NCBI GenBank assembly: GCA_016191785.1
Contig: JACPVJ010000169.1
Span: forward strand, 1-64,000
Direction of reading: 5' to 3'
DNA from: Myxococcales bacterium
GTDB taxonomy: Bacteria; Myxococcota_A; Polyangia; Polyangiales; Polyangiaceae
DNA: 64,000 bases
In this document: positions 16,660-24,843 of the stretch, piece after piece
Position numbering within the stretch: the stretch's first letter is position 1
Layout of the letters: every line of letters begins with the position of its first letter
Notes under the pieces: model-generated
What the model saw: the letters and a program-made list of their open reading frames with translations, nothing else
Told to the model about the DNA's origin: nothing
The model's database searches: none
Program-made: the position numbers and the translations under genes

Positions 16660-18810
16660 ATGCGCAAGCTTCGCTTCACCCTCGCAGTCACCACCGTCGC
16701 GGTCTACTTTTCGGCCTGCGGCGTGCCCGAGTTCGGCTTCGTCGACGGCACCGGCGGCACCGACGCCAGCGCTGGGACCGGCGGGCTCGCCGGCACGGGC
16801 GGAACCGGCGGCTCCGACAGCAGCGCCGGCGGCAGCGGCGGCACCGGCGGCTCGTCGGGCGACGCAGCCACCGACGCCCCGACCGACGGCGACGGCGCCG
16901 TGCCCGGGTGCAAAGAAGACACGGACTGCACGGCCACGCCGACTTTGGCGTACTGCGACACCGCCACTGGCAACTGCGTCGAGTGCCTGCCCACCAAGAA
17001 CAAGTGCCCGACCGGGACCTACTGCGCCGGCACGGTGTGCAAGGTGGGCTGCGACGGCGACGACGACTGCGCCAGCGGCGACGCCGGTGCCGATGGCGGC
17101 GCGCTGAAGTGCGACACCACCAAGAACCTGTGCACCGGCTGCGTGGACGATCAGGGCTGCGCGTTGGGCACGATCTGCGACAAGCCGAGCGGCATTTGCG
17201 TGCCCGGCTGCGTGGCTTCGGCCACCTGCCCGACCAACTTCGAGTGCTGTGCCAAGCAGTGCGTGAACGTGAAATCGAGCGTCGACCACTGTGGCGCGTG
17301 CGGCGTGGTCTGTGATCTGTTGAACGCCTACGAGGTCTGCAAAGACGGCTCCTGCGCCGTCGGTACCTGCGTTGCGGGCTTCGGCGACTGCGACACCTCG
17401 GCCGCCAACGGGTGCGAGAAGAACCTGCAGACCGACGATCAGAACTGCAACACCTGCGGCAACAAGTGCGTGTACGCCAACGCCGCCGCCAGCTGCACCT
17501 CGGGCAGCTGCAAGATGGGCGCCTGCGCCACGCCCTGGCAAGACTGCGACCTTCAGGCCAGCACCGGCTGCGAGAAGAACCTGAACACCGACACCTCGAA
17601 CTGCGGCTCGTGCGGCAAGACCTGCGCGACCACCAACGGCACGGCCAGCTGCAACAGTGGGGTCTGCCAGATCGCCTGCACCACCGGCTTCGGGGACTGC
17701 ACCAGCGCCGACGGCTGCGAGACCAACATCGGCACGTCGATCGCGAACTGCGGCGGCTGCGGCTCGGGCTGCAGCAACGCCAACGGCACGCCGTCGTGCT
17801 CCGGCGGCGACTGCTCGATCGTGTGCCTGACGGGCTGGGCGGACTGCAACAACAACGCGCGAGTGGACGGCTGCGAGATCAACAAGCTGTCGGACCCGTT
17901 GAACTGCGGCGCATGCGGCACCGTGTGCCCTTCGGGTACGCCGAACTGCGTGGGGGGCCTCTGCGTGTCGGCGTGCCCGCCCGGCTTCTCGAACTGCGAC
18001 GGTAATCCCGGCAACGGCTGCGAGACCAACACCGGCACCAATCACGACAAGTGCGGCGGCTGCAGCACCGTGTGTGGCGTGAGTCAATATTGCAGCAGCG
18101 GCGCCTGCGCGAACTGCGGCTCGGGCGTGCTCGATTGCGACAAGAACGGCGCCAACGGCTGCGAGGCCAACACCGCCACCAATCCCAACGCGTGCGGCGG
18201 GTGCGGCACCAAGTGCGGCTCGGATGGAACCTGCGGCTGCTCGTCCGGCGCGTGCAGCGGAGGCACCGTCTACTTCTCGGAGGACTTCTCGGACAACGCC
18301 AAGGGCTGGGCCACGCAGGCCGAGTGGGCCATCGGCCCGACCGCCACCAGCTCGGGACAGCAACAGGGCGGGTCGGACCCGGCCAGCGATCACTCGACCA
18401 CCAGCGACAACGGCGTTGCGGGGATCGTGCTCGGCGGCAACTACTCGAACGCGGTCGGCGGCCCCGCTTACCTGACCAGCCCGGTGGTGAACCTGAGCGC
18501 CGCCTCCGGCACCGTGAAGCTCACCTTCTGGCGCTGGCTCAACTGCGACTGGGACCCGTTCGTGACCGACACCGTCGAGGTCTACAACGGCACGAGTTGG
18601 GTGGTGTTGTGGACCAACGCCACGCTGGGCAAGGTGTTCGTGACCGATGGCAGCTGGTCGCGGCACGAGTACGACGTCACCGCCCACAAGAACGCGAACT
18701 TCCGCGTGCGCTTCAGCCACAAGACCGCCAAGCAGGGCGCCCTGCCCGCCTGGATCATGAGCGGCTGGAACATCGACGACGTCTCGCTCTCGAGCGGGAC
18801 CTGCAACTGA
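16660..18810 (+). CDS. Cys-rich repeat lipoprotein with C-terminal beta-sandwich-like domain
   Basis: The 716-residue protein has a lipoprotein signal (Cys20 in FSAC), a Gly/Thr/Ser-rich linker with many Asp residues, and a long region of Cys-rich repeats with a recurrent pattern of a GFGDCD-like strand, NGCE, and NCGxCG. The last 170 residues (from GGTVYFSEDFSDNAKGW) contain no repeats and resemble a jelly-roll/MAM-like adhesive module. It is probably an outer-membrane surface lipoprotein. Homologues in Sorangium-like genomes have been labelled 'tryptophan synthase alpha chain', which nothing here supports. The gene is in operon with the kinase upstream and its stop abuts that of the convergent gene as a TGATCA palindrome. 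Confidence 0.88.
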   Translation: MRKLRFTLAVTTVAVYFSACGVPEFGFVDGTGGTDASAGTGGLAGTGGTGGSDSSAGGSGGTGGSSGDAATDAPTDGDGAVPGCKEDTDCTATPTLAYCDTATGNCVECLPTKNKCPTGTYCAGTVCKVGCDGDDDCASGDAGADGGALKCDTTKNLCTGCVDDQGCALGTICDKPSGICVPGCVASATCPTNFECCAKQCVNVKSSVDHCGACGVVCDLLNAYEVCKDGSCAVGTCVAGFGDCDTSAANGCEKNLQTDDQNCNTCGNKCVYANAAASCTSGSCKMGACATPWQDCDLQASTGCEKNLNTDTSNCGSCGKTCATTNGTASCNSGVCQIACTTGFGDCTSADGCETNIGTSIANCGGCGSGCSNANGTPSCSGGDCSIVCLTGWADCNNNARVDGCEINKLSDPLNCGACGTVCPSGTPNCVGGLCVSACPPGFSNCDGNPGNGCETNTGTNHDKCGGCSTVCGVSQYCSSGACANCGSGVLDCDKNGANGCEANTATNPNACGGCGTKCGSDGTCGCSSGACSGGTVYFSEDFSDNAKGWATQAEWAIGPTATSSGQQQGGSDPASDHSTTSDNGVAGIVLGGNYSNAVGGPAYLTSPVVNLSAASGTVKLTFWRWLNCDWDPFVTDTVEVYNGTSWVVLWTNATLGKVFVTDGSWSRHEYDVTAHKNANFRVRFSHKTAKQGALPAWIMSGWNIDDVSLSSGTCN

Positions 18811-19779
18811 TCAGAAGCGCCCGAACGCAGCCACGCCCGCACCGCCCGGTGCGACGGCGGGCGTGACGAAGTAGCCGGCTTTGGGCTTCGACGACTTCTG
18901 CGTGAGCAGCATCGTCGTCGCGACGCCGATGCCCACCACGCCGACCCCGAGGCCGACCATCGACAGCGCGCTGTAGGTCTTGGCGTCGTCGTAGGTGCCC
19001 TTCTTGCCGGCCGGGCACTGGTTCTTGTCCGGGCCACAGGCGTCTTCCAGCTCGCTGACCCGCTGGTTCTTCATCACGAAGAAGACTCCGCCCGCAGCGA
19101 GCCCAGCCACGCCGACGCCGCCGATGATCCAGGGCAGCGCTCCGCCGGACTTCGCTGGCGGGGGTTGGTCCTTCACCGGTGCGGGCCCCGCAGGGTCGGT
19201 CGACACCGGGCCCTGGGTGAACTCGATCACCAGCTCTTTCGAGTCCCCTTCGGCCAGGGTGACGCTCTCGGAGAACTTGGTGGTCTCACCCAGCTTCACC
19301 TCGACCAGGCGTGGCCCAGGGTCGAACGGCAACGGCGCGCCCAGGCTGCCCTCACCCACGGCGACGCCGTCGATCTCCACGCGACCGCTCTTCGCGCTCT
19401 CGCCACGCTTCACGGTGAGCTTGGGAATGCGGGCCTTGAGCTGGCCGATGCGCGCCTCGACCTCTTTCGCGAAGCTCGGGTCCACGCTGGTGGCTTCTTG
19501 CAATGCCAGCTCGTAACCGCCCAGCGCGGTCAAGAGCTTGCCGAGCTTCTCTTCGCAGACGCCGATGTGGTAGCGCACCTGTGGCGTCATGCGCACCTGA
19601 CCCACTTCGCGGAACGCCTCGAGCGCCTGCGTGTAGTTGCCGGCCTGCTCGAGCTCGGTCGCTTGCTGGAAGCGCGCCCGCGCCTTGGCCAGCTCTTTCT
19701 GGCTGGGTGCGGCCCAGGCACCCGAGGCAGGCGCGCCGATCAGCGCCGCGATCACCAGGCAGCCCGTGAGTCTGTTCAT
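18811..19779 (-). CDS. TPR/PEGA-type envelope protein
   Basis: The 322-residue protein has a signal peptide (cleavage after GAWA), a TPR-like helical region (30-115; ARFQQATELEQAGNYTQALE is a clear TPR), a PEGA-like strand-rich domain (about 120-190), a Pro-rich linker, a TM helix near 215-235, a Cys-bearing loop, and a second hydrophobic helix. It ends in AAFGRF. The C-terminal Phe is typical of proteins handled by the outer-membrane assembly machinery, although two hydrophobic helices make this uncertain. It shares architecture with the products at 26465 and 40184, which lie next to kinases and Cys-rich lipoproteins. Confidence 0.82.
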   Translation of the reverse strand: MNRLTGCLVIAALIGAPASGAWAAPSQKELAKARARFQQATELEQAGNYTQALEAFREVGQVRMTPQVRYHIGVCEEKLGKLLTALGGYELALQEATSVDPSFAKEVEARIGQLKARIPKLTVKRGESAKSGRVEIDGVAVGEGSLGAPLPFDPGPRLVEVKLGETTKFSESVTLAEGDSKELVIEFTQGPVSTDPAGPAPVKDQPPPAKSGGALPWIIGGVGVAGLAAGGVFFVMKNQRVSELEDACGPDKNQCPAGKKGTYDDAKTYSALSMVGLGVGVVGIGVATTMLLTQKSSKPKAGYFVTPAVAPGGAGVAAFGRF

Positions 19780-19905
19780 CAGATCACGAATGATAGCTCA
19801 CTCGGCCCCAGGCGCCGAGGTGTGCCGAGCACCTACCTCGCACAGGCCGGGCCGAGGTGCGACACTCGCAGAGCGGGGGCCGGCCTTCGAGAAGCAGTAC
19901 CCACC

Positions 19906-21432
19906 ATGATCCGACGCGCTCACTTGCTTGGTCTCGCGCTCACCTCCCTCGCCTGTTCCGCCCACGACCCGCAGCGGCCCGATCCGGGCACTGCGGCGGA
20001 AGAGATCGTCGGCGGCGTGGACGACACCACTCACCCGGCGGTGGTGCTCTTGAACAACCCCGGCGGCAACTGCACGGCGTCGCTGATCGCGCCGAACCTG
20101 GTGCTCACCGCGCGGCACTGCGTCGCGCAGAACATCACCCAGGGCATCGGCTGCGACATCAACGGCAAGTCGAGCAACGGCGATCACGTCGGTGCCAACT
20201 ACGCAGCCTCGAGCCTGAAGGTGTTCACCGGGGCACAGCCGAACCCGTGGGGCAGCACGCCCGCCGCGGTTGGCACCCAGCTGTTCACCGTCAACACCAA
20301 GAACCTGTGCAACGCCGACATCGCGCTGGTCGTGCTGAACAAGGCGGTGACCGTGGCGCCGCCGCTCAAGATCCGGCGTGACGCGCCGCCGGTGATCGGC
20401 GAGCTGGTGACGGCCGTCGGCTACGGCGCGGTCAACGACAACCAACAGGGCTCGGGCAAGCGGCGGATGCGGGCCAACGTGACCGTTCGCAGCGTGGGCA
20501 AGGACTGGAACGAGCTGAACGGCGCCGGCGAGCTCTCGACCACCCAGGCGGTGTGCTCGGGCGACTCGGGCGGCCCGATCTTCTCGGCCGGCGGCGCGGT
20601 GATCGGCATCGCGTCGCGCGTCTCGAAGTGCACCGATCCGAACGCCTCGGCCAAGTACGTGCGGCTCGACTACCACAAGGATCTGATCAACCAGGCCTTC
20701 GCCGCGGCGGCGGCGTCACCCACCCTCGAGACCGGCACCGGCCAGAACCCAGCGCCGAAAGGCGTGGGTCAGAGCCCGTGCAAGACCGGCGCCGAGTGCT
20801 CGTCGTTCCTGTGCGCGCCGGCGGGCTTCTGCACCGACTTCTGCAACTCGATGTCGTGCCCGAGCGGCATGGCCTGCCAGGACACCAGCTTCCCGATGTT
20901 CACGCAGCCGGTGAAGGCGTGCGCCCCGCTCGGTGGGTCGACGGCCTGCGAGCAGTGCCGCAACACCGAGTGCCCCAGCGTCGCCAGCGACTGCCTGGGG
21001 CTGGCTGCGTGCAAGACCATCCTGACCTGCGCTGACAAGTGCACCGACGCCGCGTGCATCGCGACCTGCAAGGGCCCACCCTCCGAAGGCGCGGCGGCGT
21101 ATGAAGCCCTGGCCTATTGCGCGTGCAACACCAACTGCGCCACGCCCTGCGCCCAGATGTGCCTGACCGGATCCGGCGGCGCGGGCGGCGCTGCTGGCGC
21201 GGGCGGCGGTGGGGCAGGCGGCGCCGGCGCCACCGGAGGCACCCCCGCGGGGGGCAGCGGAGGGTCCGGCACCGGCGGCGCGGGCGCGGGCACGGGAGCG
21301 AACCCGCAGACGACCGGGGACGACTCGGGCAGCTCGGGCGGCTGCGCCAGCACACCGCGCAGAGTCAACGACGCGGCGTGGCTCGCTTTGGCGCTCCTCG
21401 GGCTGGCGTCGACTCGACGCCGTCGCGCCTAG
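19906..21432 (+). CDS. Secreted trypsin-like serine protease with MYXO-CTERM-like tail
   Basis: The 508-residue preproprotein starts with a lipoprotein-like signal (LTSLACSA) and a proregion ending in IVGG, the classic trypsin activation site at residues 35-38. The S1 catalytic triad is complete: H71 (TARHC), D138 (NADIAL) and S221 (GDSGGP). A Cys-rich region (about 255-400) resembling dickkopf-type knots follows, then a Gly/Ala linker and a C-terminal tail with GGC, a hydrophobic helix and RRRR. That tail fits the MYXO-CTERM sorting signal of Myxococcota. The protein is therefore a surface-displayed or released protease, plausibly for predation or envelope processing. Confidence 0.9.
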   Translation: MIRRAHLLGLALTSLACSAHDPQRPDPGTAAEEIVGGVDDTTHPAVVLLNNPGGNCTASLIAPNLVLTARHCVAQNITQGIGCDINGKSSNGDHVGANYAASSLKVFTGAQPNPWGSTPAAVGTQLFTVNTKNLCNADIALVVLNKAVTVAPPLKIRRDAPPVIGELVTAVGYGAVNDNQQGSGKRRMRANVTVRSVGKDWNELNGAGELSTTQAVCSGDSGGPIFSAGGAVIGIASRVSKCTDPNASAKYVRLDYHKDLINQAFAAAAASPTLETGTGQNPAPKGVGQSPCKTGAECSSFLCAPAGFCTDFCNSMSCPSGMACQDTSFPMFTQPVKACAPLGGSTACEQCRNTECPSVASDCLGLAACKTILTCADKCTDAACIATCKGPPSEGAAAYEALAYCACNTNCATPCAQMCLTGSGGAGGAAGAGGGGAGGAGATGGTPAGGSGGSGTGGAGAGTGANPQTTGDDSGSSGGCASTPRRVNDAAWLALALLGLASTRRRRA

Positions 21433-21471
21433 CCCTTCCGCAAACCGGCGCGAGCTGGCACGCTCGACGCC

Positions 21472-22014
21472 GTGGACGGCGCGGGACCCATCTCATGGTT
21501 CGTGATCTTCGCCATGGGGCAGGTCGCGCCGATGGCGCTCGCGCTGGGTGTGCTGTTCTTGATCAAGCTCGGCCGGGGCGGCTGGGACGTGAGAGACTGG
21601 GCGGTGGCGGTGGGCGCGGGGATCGCCGGTGCGGCGCTGATCATCTCGGCCTACGATCTGCGCGCGCACTACCTGGACATGGTCGGCGTGGATGCCACCG
21701 GGGTTCTGTCGCGAAAATGGATCGTCGAGGGGGACGACAGCACGACCCTGAAGGTGGCGGTGCAATACAAGGGTTACGAGGACGACTACGACGTGAAGGA
21801 GCCGTTCTGGGACTCGGTCGCACCGCCGCAGAGCGTCCCCCTCAAGGCCGACCCGGACTACCCCGCCGAGTTCGTGCCGAAGTTCCGGGTCGCGAGCGCT
21901 TGGCCACCGGTGGTGGTGGCCGCGCTCTTCGGCGTCGCTTCGCTGCTCGAGCTGCTGGTGTACTTCTGGGTGATCGCCTGTGCCGTAGACCGCCGCCGCG
22001 CGAGCCGCGCCTGA
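21472..22014 (+). CDS. Small membrane protein of unknown function
   Basis: The 180-residue protein (GTG start) has two N-terminal TM helices (about 12-32 and 43-60), a soluble polar domain with several acidic residues (65-140), and a C-terminal TM helix (about 145-168) followed by basic residues. The topology suggests an inner-membrane protein with an external soluble domain somewhat like DUF3592 proteins, but no diagnostic motif is seen. Its stop forms a TGATCA palindrome with that of the convergent CorC-family gene. Confidence 0.65.
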   Translation: MDGAGPISWFVIFAMGQVAPMALALGVLFLIKLGRGGWDVRDWAVAVGAGIAGAALIISAYDLRAHYLDMVGVDATGVLSRKWIVEGDDSTTLKVAVQYKGYEDDYDVKEPFWDSVAPPQSVPLKADPDYPAEFVPKFRVASAWPPVVVAALFGVASLLELLVYFWVIACAVDRRRASRA

Positions 22015-23298
22015 TCAGCCCTTCGGCACGAGCCGCACTCGAACCACCGCGCGCTCGGAGGCCTCTTCGATCACCAAGAGGGTGCCGTCGTCGAGCGCCA
22101 GCCGATCGCCCGCCTGCGGCACGCGACCGGCTCGACGCAAGCACAGGCCACCCACGGTCGAGAAGCCATCGCCCTCGGGTAGCGTGAGGTCGTGCGCGCG
22201 ATTGACGTCGCGGATCGGGACTTCGGCGCGCACCAGGATCGAGCCGTCGGCCTCGGGACGCATGGAATCGGCGGGTGCGCTGTGGAGCTCGCCGAACACG
22301 TCGCCCACCAGCTCTTCCACCAGATCGTCGAAGGTCACGATGCCCGCGGTTCCCCCCTCGGGGTCCACGACCACCGCCAGGTGCGTGTGCTGGGCGCGCA
22401 TCTCGTGCAAGACCTGTGACGCCTCCATCGCCTCGCTGGCGACGATCGCGGGACGGATCAGGTCCTCGAGCACCAAGAGTCGGCCCTCCCAGGCGAGCGG
22501 CAAGAGATCTTTGTACAGCACGTAGCCGACGATGGCGTCGAGGTCGCCGTGATACACCGGCAGCCGCGAGTGCGCGTGCTCGAGCACTACCCGGCGGATC
22601 TCGTCGGCGTGCGCGCGCCGCTCGATGCCCACCACCCGAGTGCGCGGGATCATCACGTGCGATGCCGTCAGCTTGGCAAAGTCGAGAGCCCGGGTGGCGA
22701 TCTCGCCCACCCGGGGGTCCAGCGTGCCCGAGTCGGCCGCTTCTTCCACCAACGTGCGCAGCTCTTCGGGTGAGAGGCGTGCCTCGCTGAAGGTGGTGCT
22801 GTCGTCGAACGCGCGCAGCACCAAGTTCGATGCCTTGGTCAAGAGCCACACCAGCGGCCGGACCGCCCGCGACAGCCAGAGCAGCGCCGGCGCGGCGAAG
22901 AGCGCGTAGGGCTCGCGCTGACGGAGCGCCAGGGACTTGGGCACGAGCTCACCGAGCACCAGCGACGAGAACGAGACGACCACCACCACCAGAGCGAGCG
23001 CCACCTCGCCGGCGTAGGCGCCGAGCCACGGGGCGAGCACCGGCGCGAGATCGCGGGCGAAGGTCGCGCCTCCGAAGGCCCCGGCCGTCGCGCCCACCAC
23101 CGTGATCACGATCTGGACGGTGGCGAAGAATCGCTCGGGGTCGTCGCGGAGCGCTTGTACTGCACGTGCGCGCCGTCCCCCGGCCTCGACCAGCGGCGCC
23201 AGGCGAGCGCGCTCGAAGCCGACCACCGCGATTTCAGCGCCGGCGAACAGCCCGTTGACCAGCACCAGAACCAAAATGACCAGGAGCTCCAGCAGCAT
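22015..23298 (-). CDS. CNNM/CorC (HlyC-CorC) family membrane protein
   Basis: The 427-residue protein has the family architecture: a DUF21/CNNM membrane domain (1-190; starts MLLELLVILVLVLVNGLFAGAE), two CBS domains (about 210-330; HVMIPRTRV, SRLPVYHG, and VDPEGGTAGIVTFDDLVEELVG) and a CorC_HlyC domain at the end (350-425). Members of this family are magnesium or sodium-coupled transporters or their regulators, with CBS domains sensing adenine nucleotides. ATG at 23298 is chosen over GTG at 23319 because the hydrophobic segment starts here. The haemolysin name sometimes used is misleading. The gene diverges from a Ser/Thr kinase. Confidence 0.92.
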   Translation of the reverse strand: MLLELLVILVLVLVNGLFAGAEIAVVGFERARLAPLVEAGGRRARAVQALRDDPERFFATVQIVITVVGATAGAFGGATFARDLAPVLAPWLGAYAGEVALALVVVVVSFSSLVLGELVPKSLALRQREPYALFAAPALLWLSRAVRPLVWLLTKASNLVLRAFDDSTTFSEARLSPEELRTLVEEAADSGTLDPRVGEIATRALDFAKLTASHVMIPRTRVVGIERRAHADEIRRVVLEHAHSRLPVYHGDLDAIVGYVLYKDLLPLAWEGRLLVLEDLIRPAIVASEAMEASQVLHEMRAQHTHLAVVVDPEGGTAGIVTFDDLVEELVGDVFGELHSAPADSMRPEADGSILVRAEVPIRDVNRAHDLTLPEGDGFSTVGGLCLRRAGRVPQAGDRLALDDGTLLVIEEASERAVVRVRLVPKG

Positions 23299-23401
23299 GA
23301 CCCGCCTGGTGTGCCACACCTTCGACGGGGTTGCGGCACCTCCGGTAAATTGCGCTATGCTCCGCGCGCTTCGGCCGACCTGGGTCGTCGGGGGGTCAGC
23401 G

Positions 23402-24769
23402 GTGACGGAGAGCGAACGCTATCGGTCGGGAGACCACATCGCCGGCAAGTACCAGCTGGTGCGCAAGCTCGACGAGGGCGGCATGGGCGCGGTGTGGGCC
23501 GCGCGTAACGTCGATCTCGACGTTCACGTCGCGCTCAAGCTCTTGCGACCCGAGCTCGGCGAGACCCACGCCGCCCACCGGCTCTTGGCCGAGGCGCGCA
23601 TGCTGGCACGGTTGCAGCACCCGGCGGTGGTGCGCGTGCACGACTGCGGTCGCACCGAGCACGGCGACCCCTTCGTGGCCATGGAGCTGCTGGACGGTGA
23701 GAGTCTGGCCGATCACATGGTTCGACGGGGCCGCGTCGCGGCGGTCGAAGCGGTCTCGTTGCTGTTGCCCATCGTCGACGGCCTGCGCGCCGCTCACGAG
23801 GCGGGCATCGTCCATCGGGACATCAAGCCCGAGAACATCTTCCTCGCCAAGGTCGGCGGCCGCATGCAGCCCAAGTTGCTCGACTTCGGCATCGCGCTCG
23901 CCGAGGCAGTGGCCGCGCGCCGCACCACCCACGGCGCGATCCTGGGCAGCCCGGTCTACATGTCGCCCGAGCAGGCGCGCGGGTCCGAGGTGGGCCCGGC
24001 AACGGATCTCTGGGCGCTCTCGGTCGTGCTGTTCGAGCTGGTGAGCGCCGACCTGCCGTTCTCCGGCGACAACTACCACGCGGTGCTCCGCAGCATCATC
24101 GAGGACGAGTGCCCCAGCCTGACCGAGCTGGGCTGCGGGGACGACCTCTTGGCGGCCATCGTCGAGCGCGGCCTCAGCAAGGACCCGGCGCGGCGCTTCG
24201 CCACCGCGAAGGACTTGGGCACAGCGCTGGCCGAGTGGCTGATCGGGCAGGGCGTCAGTGAAGACGCGTCACACGTCTCGCTGCGGGCGGGCTGGCTTGG
24301 CCGTGTCTCCGAGCCGCCGGCGTCACTGGCGCCGACGGTGGTCGGCTCGAGCGATCGCCCCGCGGCCCGAGCCTCGCTGCCCACGGTCACGCCCACTCGC
24401 GCCGTGGTCACCCAGAGCTCCCGCCACTCCGTCTCTGGCCTCAGCCTCACCGCGAGCCAGCGCGGCCGGCGCGGTCGGCTGATCTGGATGGCCTCGAGCG
24501 CAGGCGTCGCGCTGCTGCTCGCGGGCGGGGCCCTCTGGTTCCGCTCAGTCAGCGGCCCGGCCTCGGTCCCGAGCGCCCACGCCACAGAGAGCAGCATTCC
24601 GAGCGCGGCACCGCCCCCCAGTGAAAAGGTCGCTCACGCGAGCACCAACCCCGACGCGGGCGCCCCTGCCGCCGTGCCCGAGACCGCCAAACCGCGGTCC
24701 GTGCCGGAATCGCGACCGAAACCTCAGGCGCCAAGTCCCACTAAGACCTATCGCCCGCGCGGTATCTGA
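23402..24769 (+). CDS. Membrane-anchored Ser/Thr kinase
   Basis: The 455-residue protein has a complete kinase domain (15-285): glycine loop EGGMGAVW, Lys46, HRDIKPEN (138-145), DFG (161-163) and SPEQ. A Ser-rich linker, one TM helix (about 361-380) and an outside tail follow, ending in KTYRPRGI. GTG at 23402 is favoured because the kinase domain starts at once and GGGGG precedes it; ATG at 23357 in frame would add 15 residues. It heads the second envelope module: kinase, pseudokinase, TPR/PEGA protein and Gly-rich lipoprotein in one direction over 5 kb. Confidence 0.9.
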   Translation: MTESERYRSGDHIAGKYQLVRKLDEGGMGAVWAARNVDLDVHVALKLLRPELGETHAAHRLLAEARMLARLQHPAVVRVHDCGRTEHGDPFVAMELLDGESLADHMVRRGRVAAVEAVSLLLPIVDGLRAAHEAGIVHRDIKPENIFLAKVGGRMQPKLLDFGIALAEAVAARRTTHGAILGSPVYMSPEQARGSEVGPATDLWALSVVLFELVSADLPFSGDNYHAVLRSIIEDECPSLTELGCGDDLLAAIVERGLSKDPARRFATAKDLGTALAEWLIGQGVSEDASHVSLRAGWLGRVSEPPASLAPTVVGSSDRPAARASLPTVTPTRAVVTQSSRHSVSGLSLTASQRGRRGRLIWMASSAGVALLLAGGALWFRSVSGPASVPSAHATESSIPSAAPPPSEKVAHASTNPDAGAPAAVPETAKPRSVPESRPKPQAPSPTKTYRPRGI

Positions 24770-24843
24770 CCGTTTTTCGTCGCGGGGCCGCCGGCGCTGA
24801 TACTCTAGCTCACTGCCCCTCTGTCACTGCGGGGGTGAAAGCG

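Noticed and set aside
15037..18720. A 1227-codon minus-strand frame opposite the kinase and lipoprotein genes
   Set aside because: Antisense shadow of two well-supported genes in GC-rich DNA; its translation is Ala/Arg/Val-rich with no domains. The same applies to the 991-codon minus frame at 35886-38861.
16660..18810. Name 'tryptophan synthase alpha chain' for the Cys-rich lipoprotein
   Set aside because: Similar proteins have carried that label, but there is no TIM-barrel motif and the protein is an exported Cys-rich repeat lipoprotein.
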